Assembly: GCA_039566865.1 (NCBI GenBank)
Contig: CM076958.1
Coordinates: 6,486,501 to 6,550,500 of the forward strand
Direction of reading: 5' to 3'
DNA: 64,000 bases
DNA from: Aurelia coerulea
Taxonomy: Eukaryota; Cnidaria; Scyphozoa; Semaeostomeae; Ulmaridae
Shown: one piece after another, positions 27,183 through 38,586 of the stretch
How the letters are laid out: each line of letters opens with the position of its first letter
Numbering within the stretch: the first letter of the stretch is position 1
Program-made: the position numbers and the translations under genes
The notes under the pieces: model-generated
What the model was told of the DNA's origin: nothing
Seen by the model: only the letters and a program-made list of their open reading frames with translations
The model's database searches: none

Positions 27183-27953
27183 CCTCTACCATATGCAGAT
27201 TGCCATTGGCTAATTTGGATTGGTACAGACCCCATAGTGAAGCTACTAAAGATGAAAGCCGACTGTTATTGGCTAATTTCAAATGACCTAACCGATCTAG
27301 CATATGCAGATTCCCATTGGCCAATTTCAATTGGTACAAACCCAATAGTGAAGCTACTAAAGACGAAAGCCGACTGTTATTGCCTAATTTCAAATGACCA
27401 AACCGATCTAGCATATGCAGATTGCCATTGGCTAATTTCAATTGGTACAAACCCCATAGTGAAGCTACTAAAGGCGAAAGCCGACTGTTATTGGCTAATT
27501 TCAAATGACCCAACCCATCTACCATATGCAGATTGCCATTGGCTAATTTCAATTGGTACAAACTCCATAGTTAAGCTACTAAAGATGAAAGCTGACTGTT
27601 ATTGGCTAATTTCAAATGACCCAACCCATCTAGCATAGGCAGATTGCCATTGGCTAATTTCAATTGGTACAAACTCCATAGTGAAGCTACTAAAGGTGAA
27701 AGCCGACTGTTATTGGCTAATTTCAAATGACCGAGCCAATCTACCATATGGAGATTCCCATTGGCTAATTTCAATTGGTACAAACTCCATAGTGAAGCTA
27801 CTAAAGATGAAAGCTGACTGTTATTGGCTAATTTCATATGACCCAACCCATCTAGCATAGGCAGATTGCCATTGGCTAATTTCAATTGCTACAAACTCCA
27901 TACTGAACTTACTAAACATAATAGCCGACTCTTATTGGCTAATTTCAAATGAC
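27183..27953. repeat. 111-bp tandem repeat array 5 (about 7 units)
   Basis: Nearly identical in order and variants to array 1 at 8.5 kb, as expected from the 18.67-kb segmental duplication. The minus strand is open for 146 codons (27121-27561) and then for 104 (27571-27885); the plus strand is open for 133 (27237-27638). Confidence 0.9.
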
Positions 27954-28011
27954 CTATCCCATACAAAAGGAGGCTACACTGTGAGGGCAGTCATACTATC
28001 TCACATTAGTT

Positions 28012-28157
28012 GGGGGCAGTCACGTGTCTGCCCCCATGTCACGTGACTTACTTGGCAAAGTTCCAAAATTGGTCATGTGACTTGGCACGGTGCCAAGTTC
28101 CGGTCATGTGACTTGGCACTTTGCCAAATTATGTGACGTCATTTGGCACTGTGCCAA
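28012..28157. other. E-box/NFI palindrome module 5
   Basis: The paralogue of the module at 9348 through the segmental duplication, with the same motif order and 31-bp spacing. Confidence 0.7.
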
Positions 28158-29630
28158 CTTCCCCCCACAAATGCCCCTGTGCATGAGCAGTCCATTTCCT
28201 TCACTATTTCCTGAAAACTTCCCATCAAGGGCTGAGTATAACTCTTCCAGTCTTCCTACCTGATGTTATCTTCCACAAGGGAGGTTAAGATCTATGGAAA
28301 CGTTCTAAAATAACAACAACGTCAGCAAATGCAACTAAGGGAACTCAGCCAAGAAGAGCAACTACATTAATGGCCGGAGTTAAAGCTACTGCGAAGAACT
28401 TCAACAACTAATGCAACCAAAACAGCGAGGTTTACCTTGCACAAATAACACTAATAACGCAAGGATAGCAACTAAGGGCACAAAAGCTACTACGGCCACT
28501 ATGGCAACAATTACGACTACATCTTCTCTACTAAACAAATAACGCACATAACAAAACGAAGTTAGCAACTAATTTCTCCCACAACAAACGCTACCAACGC
28601 CACAAAGAAAGAAAGACAACTAGGGCAACGAAGGAATCTAAATCAACTCTACTGAAACGAAAACAGCTTTACGAGTAGGGAGACTGGAGATCTACCGAAG
28701 CGGTCATAATAATCACAACGTCACGAAATGCAACTGCAACTTACGACAATGAGGCAAGAAGACCAACTTCATTAAATCAAGGGGTGAACGCAACAAACGC
28801 TACTTGGGCAACAAAATGAACAACGCTACCACAACAACAATCGTACCATCAATAACGGCAAAAAGCTACTATGGCCGCTAAGCCAAGAATTACGACTACA
28901 TCATTTCTACCAAACAAATAACGCATACACTAAAACAAAGGCAACAACTAATTTCTCCAACAACGAAGGCTACTAAGGCCACAAAAGAAACAAACACCTA
29001 AGTGAACAAATACCAGACAACTAAATCAACCCTACTGAAGCAAAAGAGCTGCCTGGGGAAGCCAAGGGGTCTATCTCTCTTCCCAAAAAGCCTACGGGAC
29101 TCTTTAAAACAATAGGGTTTCTAGGGAATTTTGATGGATTTTGCTTCAAAAAATTATGGATTACATTAAATGCAAACTACCGCTCCCCCAACCCCACCCT
29201 TGGGCTACTAACGCCACTAAAGTAAAGAGGATACCTAGAAAACAATAACAAAATAATGTGAATTAATGAAAATAGAAGAGAATAAAGTTAACTGCATATC
29301 TATAGACATTGTTATTTTTGTTATTATTTTTATTATAGATAATCTATTTAAAGTAGGCTAGAAAATAAATAGCTAAAATTGCAACTAATTCAGGCTACCA
29401 GAGCTAATTAACGCCTACTAAGAAGGCCTACTACTAATTAAGGCCTACTGCTAATTAAGGCCTACTACTAACACACTTCAGGTACGTGAAGAACTGCGGC
29501 AACTATTCTCACTTCATCTACCAATGCAACTACATCAGCTAAGGTAGCTAGAACAATGACGGATAACAAGAGCAAGTATAAAGCAATAATACCAACGAAG
29601 AGAATAACACTGAAAGTACTGACATCGTGG

Positions 29631-29742
29631 CGCGCGAAGCGCGACAGTGGCCGCCGCAGGCGGCCCGGGCGCCGAAGGCGCCCAAGCCCTCCGCAGGAGC
29701 TAGGAACTCCGAACCCGCGCGCAGCGCGGGTTCGGATTCCTA
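29631..29742. repeat. GC-rich mini-hairpin cluster 5
   Basis: Paralogue of the cluster at 10944 and identical to it across all five stems and loops; flanking bases differ slightly (GACATCGTGG instead of GACATTGTGG). Confidence 0.9.
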
Positions 29743-30031
29743 GTCTATATACATAAGGAGTGAGCGGTCAGATCAAACGCTCAATTTCCTCCTCTCCCAC
29801 AGCGAGATCTCAGCTCTCCCGCCCTCGGCGATCTCGCTCTTCGTCTCGAAAAATCGACGGGAAAATCTATGCGCCTCATCAGAGCTCCAAATTTTCGGGT
29901 CACCTCCAGCTGCTGGGGTATCAGCGGGGCAAATTCCCTGGCAGTCTTCTTCAGCAGGTCATTGTTTTTGATTGACAGCCGATTGTCTTCCCAACTGATG
30001 ACACTTGATGCTGCTATCAAGGGCTATCAAC

Positions 30032-30300
30032 GAACAATTCAGTGAGTGTGCTCGGTGGTGGTAAACAACCTAACACGTCACATCGCCCGTGGTCACGTGC
30101 ACATTCACCCTCGCAGGGGCTGGCAGGCTCGTGCCAGCGGTATCCTCCTTCACAACGGCGCGCTCTGTCAACGAACAATCCAGTCAGTGCTCGGTGGTGG
30201 TAAACAACCTAACACGTCACATCGCCCGTGGTCACGTGCACATTCACCCTCGCAGGGGCTGGCAGGCTCGTGCCAGCGGTATCCTCCTTCACAACGGAGC
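30032..30300. repeat. 139-bp direct tandem duplication
   Basis: Two adjacent copies of a segment that includes GGTCACGTGCACATTCACCC and a GCTGGCA/TGCCAGC hairpin, offset by 139 bp. The corresponding site near 11370 has a single copy. Confidence 0.9.
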
Positions 30301-30568
30301 TCTCTGAGGTTACATCCCCCAGTATGGACGATGTGGTTGGGTGGTGGGGTGCATGGTTGGTGCCAGCGATTGGTACCGCCTATTGGGGGATGTCACGTGA
30401 CCACACCCATATCACGTGATATTTTCTCTTCCACAATGGTGCTCTTTATAAGAATATACAGGGCTCCCTGTATGAAAATGCTTCATTACAGGGGTGATAG
30501 TAAGTAAAGACTACATCAGTTAATAACTAAGGAGTACGTAGGGTGCTAAAATGTATACAGTATTTGTT

Positions 30569-30715
30569 GGGGGCAGTCACGTGCCTAGCCCCCACGTCAC
30601 GTGACTTACTTGGCAAAGTTCCAAAATTGGTCATGTGACTTGGCACGGTGCCAAGTTCCGGTCATGTGACTTGGCACTTTGCCAAATTATGTGACGTCAT
30701 TTGGCACTGTGCCAA
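30569..30715. other. E-box/NFI palindrome module 6
   Basis: Same module, but the first palindrome is GGGGGCAG with CACGTG and then CTAGCCCCC. The downstream GTCACGTGAC, two GTCATGTGAC, TGACGTCA and NFI-like palindromes are intact. Confidence 0.7.
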
Positions 30716-33700
30716 CTTCCCCTTACGAATGCCCCTGTGCATGAGCAGTCCATTTCCTTCACTATTCCCTGAAAACTTTCCTCGAAGGGCTGAGTATAAC
30801 TCTTGCAGTCTTCCTACCTGATGTTACCTTCCACAAGGGAGGCTGAGATCTACGGAAACGTTCTAAAATAACAACAACGTCAGCAAATGCAACTAAGGGA
30901 ACTCAGCCAAGAAGAGCAACTACATTCAAACAAAGGCAACAACTAATTTCTCCAACAACGAAGGCTACTAACGCCACAAAACAAACAAACAAACACCTAA
31001 GTGAACAAATACCAGGCAACTAAATCGACCCTACTGAAGCAAAAACAGCTGCCTGAGGAAGCCAAGGGGTCTATCTTTCTTCCCAAAAAGCCTCCGAGAC
31101 TCTTTTAAACAATGGGGTTTGTAGGGAATTTTGATGGATTTCTCATTCAAAAAATTCTGGATTAAATTAAATGCAAACTACCGCTCCCGCACCCCGCCCT
31201 TGGGCTACTAACGCCACTAAAGTCAAGAGGATAGCTAGAAAACAATAACAATAAATGTGATTTGATGAAAAAAGAAGAGAATAAAGTTAACTGCAATAAC
31301 TATAGACATTATTATTTTTTTTATTATTTTTATTATTAAAAATCCATTTAAATTAGGCACGTTCACCTTCGCAGGGGCTGGCAAGGTGGTGCCAGCGGTA
31401 TCCTCCTTCACAACGGTGCTCTGTCAGGGCTTCATCCCGCAGTATCAACGAGGTGGTAGGGTGGTGGTGGGGTGCATGATCCGTCCCAGCGATTATTATC
31501 ACCTATTGGGGGCTCTCACGTGACCACACTCATATCACGTGATATCTTCTCCTCCACAATGGTGCTCTTTCTAAGAATATACGGAGCTCCATTTATGAAA
31601 ATGCTTAAATGACACCGGTTATAGTAAGTTAAGACAATACAAGTTTGTTACTGAGGAACAATAGGGTGCTACCACGGTTAATTGTGGGGGGCAGTCACGT
31701 GCCTAGCCCCCATGTCACGTGACTTACCTGGCAAGTTGCCAATGTAGGTCACGTGGGGGCTAACATGGGTAAAAAGATAAAATCAAATCAAATCGAGCTA
31801 TAACCAACTCAACTTAGGTAAGAAACGCAACCAGATCTACTTAGCAACTAAAACAAGACGCCAACTAACGCAAGAAAGCCCACTAAAGCTACCAACGCCA
31901 ATAAGACAACTAAGGGCACTGAAGGTCCTGGCTCAACTAAGTCCACGGGCAAGAAGCGCAGCTACATCTACTCAACAACTAAGAAGCCAACTAACATAAG
32001 AAAGGCCACTAAACCAACCGAGGCCGGTTACACAACTAACGCAACTAAAAGCGCTAAGGCAGCTATGTAAACGAAACGATGATTTTCGCAGTTTTTCTGA
32101 AAGGTCTTCACATAGGATTTTCATATTTTTTTCAAAATGAAGGTTGCCGTTTGGACATAAATCATTGTACTTCACTAAGGAACAAACCAAACATTCCTAT
32201 CTTGTACAATTGCTCGGATATAAGTGGTGACTTGGCACTTTGCCAAATTATTTGACGTCATTTGGCAATGTGCCAACTTCCCGCCACAAATGCCCCTGCG
32301 CACGAGCAGTCCATTTCTTTCACTATTTCCATGAAACTTTCCTCGAAGGGCTGAGTATAACACTTGCAGTCTTCCTACCTGATGTTATCTTCCACAAGGG
32401 AGGCTGAGATTTACGGAAACGTTATAAAATAACAACAACGTCAGCAAATGCTACTAAGGGAAGTCAGCCAAGAAGAGCAACTACATTAATGGACGGAGTT
32501 AAAGCTACTGGGGGGAGATTCAACAACTAACGCAACCACAACAGCGAGGTTTACCTTGCACAACTAACACTAATAACGCAAGGAAGGCAACTTAGGGCAC
32601 AAAAGCTACTATGGCCACTATGGCAACAATTACGACTACATCTTCTCTACTAAACAAATGACACACACACCGAAACGAAGTTAACAACTAATTTCTCCCA
32701 AAACAAACGCTACCAACGCTATATAAGAAAGAAAGAAAACTAGGGCAACGAAGGAATCGAAATCAACTCTACTGAAACGAATAAAGCTCTACGAGTAGGG
32801 AGACTGGAGATATACAGAAGCTGTCATAATAATCACAACGTCACGAAATGCAACTGCAACTTACGGCAATGAGGCAAGAAGAGCTACTTCATTAAATGAA
32901 GGGGTCAACGCAACAAACGCTACTTGGGCAACCAAATGAACAACGCTACCACAAGAACAAGGCTACTGTCAATAACGGCAAAAAGCTACTATGGCCCCTA
33001 AGCTAAGAATTACGACTACATCATTATTCATTTCTACCAAACAAATAACGCATACACTAAAACAAAGGCAAACAACGAAACGAAGACAACTAACGCCACA
33101 AAAGAAACAAACACCTAATTGAACAAATACCAGGCAACTAAATCAACCCTACTGAAGTAAAGCTGTGTGAGCAAGCCAAGGGGTCTATCTCTCTTCCCAA
33201 AAAGCCTCCGGGACTCTTTAAAACAACGGGGTTTGTAGGCAATTTTTATGGATTTCAACCACAACAGCGAGGTTTACCTTGCACAACTAACACTAATAAC
33301 GCAAGGAAGGCAACGAAGGGCACAAAAGCTACTATGCCCACTATGGCAACAATTACGACTACATCTTCTCTACTAAGCAAATGACGCACACACCGAAACG
33401 AAGTTAACAACTAATTTCTCCCACAACAAACGCTACCAATGCCACATAAGAAAGAAAGAAAACTAGGGCAACGAAGGAATCGAAATCAACTCTACTGAAA
33501 CGAATAAAGCTCTACGAGTAGGGAGACTGGAGATATACAGAAGCTGTCATCATAATCACAACGTCACGAAATGCAACTGCAACTTACGGCAATGAGGCAA
33601 GAAGAGCTACTTCATTAAATCAAGGGGTCAACGCAACAAACGCTACTTGAGCAACCAAATGAACAACGCTACCACAAGAACAAGGCTACTGTCAATAACG

Positions 33701-34452
33701 CCAAAAAGCTACTATAGCCCCTAAGCTAAGAATTACGACTACATCATTTCTACCAAACAAATAACGCATACACTAAAACAAAGGCAAACAACGAAGACTA
33801 CTAACGCCACAAAAGAAACAAACACCTAAGTGAACAAATACCAGGCAACTAAATCAACCCAACTGAAGCAAAACTGCCTGATCAAGCCAAGGGGTCCATC
33901 TCTCTTCCTAAAAAGCCTCCGGGACTCTTTAAAACAATGGGGTTTGTAGGGGATTTTTATGGATTTCTCTTTGAAAAAATTATGGATTACATTAAATGCA
34001 AACTACCGCTCCCCCACCCCGCCGTTGGGCTACTAACGCCACAAAAGTCAAGAGGCTAGCTAGAAAACAATAACAAAAAATGTGAATTAATGAAAAAAGA
34101 AGAGAATACAGTTAACGGCAATAACTATAGACATTATTATTTTTGTTATTATTTTTATAATTAAAAATCTGTTTAAAGTAGGCTAGAAAACAAATAGCAA
34201 AAATTACAGCTAATTAAGGTCTACCACAGCTAATTAACGCCTACTCAGAAGGCCTGCTAAGAAGGCCTACTACTAATTAAGGCCTACTACTAACACACAT
34301 CAGCTACGTGAAGAACTGCGGCAACTATTCTCACTTCATCTAATAATGCAACTAAATCTGCTAAGGTAACTATAACTATGACGGATAACAAGAGCAAGTA
34401 TAAAACAACCACACCAACGACGAAAATAAGACTGGAAGTACTGATATTGTGG

Positions 34453-34564
34453 CGCGCGAAGCGCGACAGTGGCCGCCGCAGGCGGCCCGGGCGCCAAAGG
34501 CGCCCAAGCCCTCCGCAGGAGCTAGGAACTCCGAACCCGCGCGCAGCGCGGGTTCGGATTCCTA
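34453..34564. repeat. GC-rich mini-hairpin cluster 6
   Basis: Same five hairpins as cluster 2, including the AAA loop variant in hairpin 3. It is followed by a different downstream segment (TATTACTACTCGCTGAGACGG) from the other copies. Confidence 0.9.
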
Positions 34565-35241
34565 GTCTATATTACTACTCGCTGAGACGGTCAGATCAAA
34601 CGCTGAATTTGTCTGTCTGCCGCACTTATTCCAGACCTCTCCCGTGTCCTGGAAGCTCGCTCTTCGTCTCCAAAAATCGACAGGAAAATCTATGTGTGCA
34701 TGAGGATGTCCATATTTTGGGGTAGCCTCCTGCAGCTGGGGTATCAGCGGGGGAAAATTGTTGGCAGCCTTCTTCAGCAGGTTATTGTTTTTTGAGTGAC
34801 AGCCGATTGTTAGCCGATTGTTACTAACCACACTTGATACCTTGATGGTGCTATCAAGGGCCATCAATGAACAAATCACTTTGTGGTCGATGGTAAACAA
34901 CCAAAGACGTCACATTGGACGTCACATGCACATTCACCTTCGCAGTGGCTGGCAGGCCTCTGCCAGCGGTATCCTCCTTCACAACGGCACTCTAAAGGGT
35001 TTCATCATCCCGCAGTAAGTATTGACGAGGTTGTAGGGTGGTGGGGTGCATGATCGATGCCAGCGATTGTTACCACCAATTGGGGGTTGTCACGTGGCCA
35101 CACCCATATCACGTGATACCTTCTCCTTCACAATGGTGCTCTTCCTAAGAGTATACAAGACATATTGGGATGACACCAAGTGAGGGCGCGTATAGCATAG
35201 TTACTGACGAAGATGTGGGGGTAATGATACTTTAAATTGCT

Positions 35242-35388
35242 GGGGGCAGTCACGTGCCTAGCCCCCATGTCATGTGACTTACTTGGCAAGTTGCCAATGT
35301 AGGGCACATGACTTGGCACAATGCCAGGTTTTCAGCATGTGACTTGGCACCTTGCCAAGTTCTGTGACGTCACTTGGCACCTTGCCAA
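35242..35388. other. E-box/NFI palindrome module 7
   Basis: The most diverged long module. GGGGGCAG-TCACGTG is present, the second E-box is GTCATGTGAC, and the NFI-like palindromes use spacers AAGTT, ACCTT and ACCTT with mostly intact half-sites. It marks the right edge of the recognisable satellite. Confidence 0.6.
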
Positions 35389-35794
35389 CTTCCCCTAAAT
35401 TTACCCCCTGATGACATGCAGCACATTCCCCTGATCATTATTTCAAAAGCTACCTTGCATAGGGAGATTCAACACTTACTGACCTGCTAAAAAACCAAAA
35501 AACGAAGCTAACGTTACTAAGGCAACCAGCGCAAGTAAGACGTAAGACAGCAGCACCAGCAAGAGCAGCTAACGCAGCAAATGCTACTGTAACAACGTAG
35601 CTAACTAACTAACTAAGAAAACGTAAATGATACATAACTAAAGGAATCGAGCAAGCAAGTAAGCCAGCTATCTTGAAACTAATCCATATGTGAGCCGGGC
35701 TTTTCAACCCCCTTCCAGGTTTTACTTGCCAGGTTGTTAAACGAAATCAGCTATGTCACCCCAACCTCCCTGACTTTTGCTAATTATTGATTAC

Positions 35795-36484
35795 TTACAT
35801 TTTGACGGAAAAATGCAGCACTAATGCAGCATCTCGGACACGCCTATCTAAAGCAAATGTCTGAGCACTAGATAAGTTACTCTCGGCGTCTTCTTTTTCG
35901 CAAAAGAAACAATATGGACGGAAATTTTCTGCACAAAAACGTGATCGGGTGCCTCGTGTAGCACAACTCGTATCTGGCAAACATTCATGATCTGCAAGTT
36001 TTCTTCGTTTACATGTTCTTTCGTAATGATAGTTGTCATATTTATTTTTACATGTTTTATGAAACTTTGCGTTATATTTAATGAATGACTGCAATAAATC
36101 TCCACATTCTACTCTGACCTGCAGTGATTCGGGCAATTCTCCAATGGAAGAAAAGTCTTTTAATTGATCTGCAATTTTTACATACCCAGAAACAATAGAG
36201 CTCACACAAGTCACGTGATATGCCCATACTTGGAAGCAGGTAGCAGCAAGATCATTGTTTTCCATGATTTCCATGGAAAGATTTCCTTGAATTATGGAGC
36301 ATCACATAGCAAATGAATCTGCAAATAAGAGCTTTCGTTTGATGCCAGAATTTGTAGAATTTGCTGATGTCGGCATTTTTTTTATTATGATCTCATTCTG
36401 GCTCCCATATTCGCCTAATTCGTAAATTTTTTCAATTTTCTCAGACTTTTTCAATTCAGTGAGCTCTATTGATACATTTGTCAT
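35795..36484 (-). pseudogene. Broken ORF of an unnamed cnidarian repeat-associated protein, N-terminal part
   Basis: Two ORFs, 36302-36484 and 35795-36274, lie in the same frame and are separated by one in-frame TGA near 36300 with open sequence on both sides. The larger part has a Cys/His/Lys-rich stretch (FHKTCKNKYDNYHY and RKLADHECLPDTSC) and then YCFFCEKED followed by FALDRRVRDAAL. From memory, this pattern resembles a family of uncharacterised proteins common in coral and Hydra gene sets. I cannot name a function; the Cys pairs suggest zinc binding. The ORF stops at 35795 with no downstream domain visible, so it is either truncated or the first exon of something longer. Confidence in the family is moderate and in the pseudogene status fair. 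Confidence 0.5.
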
Positions 36485-36489
36485 AGGTT

Positions 36490-37922
36490 ACCACCATTTT
36501 GCAGCCACTTTCTCTCTATTTTTACATAGAAAAAGCAGTGGCACAAATTACGTCATCAGAATTGGCTAATTTCGCTCAAAATATCACTCCAAAATCGTCA
36601 TATTCAATAAAATGATATTTTCCCACCAGCTATGTTGATAAATTTAACCAACAACTGCATAAAGTTCATGCAAGATGGCCTTTAAACACAAATTTAACTT
36701 TAAACGCCTAATTTTTACTGATTTTCAACTTCATTATGTCACTGTGACCCCGTTGTGACCACATAAGACGTGGCAGCCATACCCAAATTGCACTACATGC
36801 TACAAACTACTTGCTCTGTAATTGAACCAAGTTCTATTGAATTCTGGTGACTCTAAGGCAGTTTTCACAGAAGGGCGGAACCCCCCCCCCATAAATGGTA
36901 CCCCAAAAAACCCATACGGATTAGGGTCACCTAAGGCAACATGATTGATCTTATTGATTTGATTGATTGATTTTATCTTTCTTACCCATGGTAGCCCCAC
37001 AATAAAAATAATTGATTTACAGGGGGCCATGCTAAAAACTTACAAATAACTACTCATCTACAATAGAACGAAATTTGCTATAAAACCTAAACCTAAACTA
37101 ATTACAATTTGTGCTAAATAAACGAAAGAAAACAGAAAAGAACTGGTGAGTGAAATTCATGGTTGCACCTTCTTTTTAAAAGAGCTCAGGGTTGAAGTAT
37201 TTCTGATCTCAGGCCCAAGACTGTTCAACAAACAAGACTGTACAACAAAGGCTACTGGGGCAATACCCAACTAATTTTCCCCTATAACTTTTTTATCAAG
37301 CTGCTTGGGCCAAGTAAAGCAATTACAGCAAGTAAGGCAACCACAACATTCACCCTACGTAACGTGTATACAATAATATAACCGAAAGCGCCTCTATATC
37401 ATTGAACGTACGTAATGTCATCAAAGCAAGGCCAATACGACAACTAACACAACTAAAGGTGCTGGGGCAACTAAGTCCACTAAGGAAAGAAAGAACACAA
37501 AACCAACTCCACAACTGAACAAAGACAAGACAACACCTAACGTAAGTTAGTCCACTAAAGCAACTGAGGCCAATAAGGCAACTAACGCCACAAAAGGCGC
37601 TGAAGTTAGAAATTTCCCCACCCTGAAAGCATTAAAAAAAGAGTTGCAAAAATGCATCATCAAACGACCAATTGTAATTTACCAAATTAACAATGTACAT
37701 GTACATTATTTGTTATTTTAAGTTTTTAGCATAGCCTCCTAAAAATCAGTTATTATAACTGAGAGGCTGCCATCGGTAACAAAGATAAAAGCAAAGCAAA
37801 CAGCATCAAGCTATAACCACGTCCACTAAGCCAAGAAACGCAACTAAATCTACTCAACAACTAAAGCAAGAAGCGACTAACGTAAGTAAGGCCACTATAC
37901 CAACTGAGTCCCATTATGCAAC
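36490..37922. other. Non-coding stretch, partly degenerate satellite
   Basis: From about 37200 the DNA is diverged ACTAA/GCAAC-type filler like that at 14.8-15 kb; for example, TAACCACGTCCACTAAGC matches the family near 14750. Between 36490 and 37200 I see AT-rich DNA, a run of ten C residues at about 36880, and nothing coding. Confidence 0.6.
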
Positions 37923-37930
37923 TGACGCAC

Positions 37931-38255
37931 CCCCAAGGGGGGGTACTTAGTATATTTGTCGCGCGGGGATGAGCCGTTTTCAAGGGTATCGTTTTCACCA
38001 ATTTTTTCTAGCACAGGGTATCAAAATCAAAATGAGGCAATTTTTCTAGAGCAGGTTGTCAAAACATGTGAAAAAGGAATATTTTCTTAGATCGGGTCGT
38101 TTTTCGGTCAGATTTCATGTTTTGGAGTATACTTTTCACGACATTTGTCTAGAACAGGTTATCATTTTGAGCGAAAAATTCTGGAGCAGGGGAAAACAAT
38201 TTTTTTGCATGGGCACACCCCCGTACAAATTTAGGTCAAGTACCCCCCCCCCGGG
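37931..38255. mobile_element. 325-bp hAT-like MITE with 8-bp target-site duplication
   Basis: The ends are short inverted repeats: GGGGGGGTACTT on the left and AAGTACCCCCCCCCGGG on the right. They are flanked by identical 8-bp copies of TGACGCAC at 37923-37930 and 38256-38263. An 8-bp duplication is typical of hAT transposons, although the termini alone do not prove the superfamily. The interior has repeated GGTATC/TTTTTCTAG words and no transposase ORF. It sits inside ACTAA-type satellite filler, so it is younger than that DNA. Confidence 0.8.
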
Positions 38256-38556
38256 TGACGCACCTAAAAGCGTTAAGGCAGCAAAGTCCTTAAGGCAACA
38301 AACGCCGCTAGACTAACTCAACTGAAACAACTGATACAACCAATGCACCCACAATAATGACGGCAACTAACTTTTCAGCAGATTATCTCTTTCACGTCCA
38401 AACTTCCACGGAAGAAGCAAGTCCCAAAATACACTCATATGCATTTCCTTGAATTTCCACTCAAGTACTGCTTTATTGAATGAACTAACGAAGATACATT
38501 TTCCACTGAAGTACTGCCACTTAGACGAACTACAGCGAAGCTAAAAGGAACGCGGA

Positions 38557-38575
38557 GGCGCGGCGAAGCCGCGCC
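38557..38575. repeat. Solitary GC-rich triloop hairpin
   Basis: GGCGCGGC-GAA-GCCGCGCC is a perfect 8-bp stem with the same GAA triloop as the clusters to the left. About 25 bp upstream there is a small AGC-GAA-GCT element (near 38533). It lies 10-15 bp from the point where the LINE sequence begins, at about 38587. Confidence 0.8.
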
Positions 38576-38586
38576 GAGCGGGCCTA

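Larger units (their letters stand above)
7406..35400. repeat. Mosaic higher-order satellite region
   Basis: About 28 kb is assembled from a small set of modules in recurring order: GC-rich hairpin cluster, a CACGTG-rich segment, a 111-bp tandem array, an E-box/NFI palindrome module, and about 1.3 kb of ACTAA-rich DNA, then the next hairpin cluster. Hairpin clusters are spaced 3.4 to 7.4 kb apart. About 7.5-11.5 kb matches about 26.2-30.1 kb at an offset near 18.67 kb. About 15.08-18.57 kb matches 31.24-34.57 kb at an offset near 16.15 kb. No protein-coding gene was recognised. Short ORFs recur only because the DNA recurs. Confidence 0.9.
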
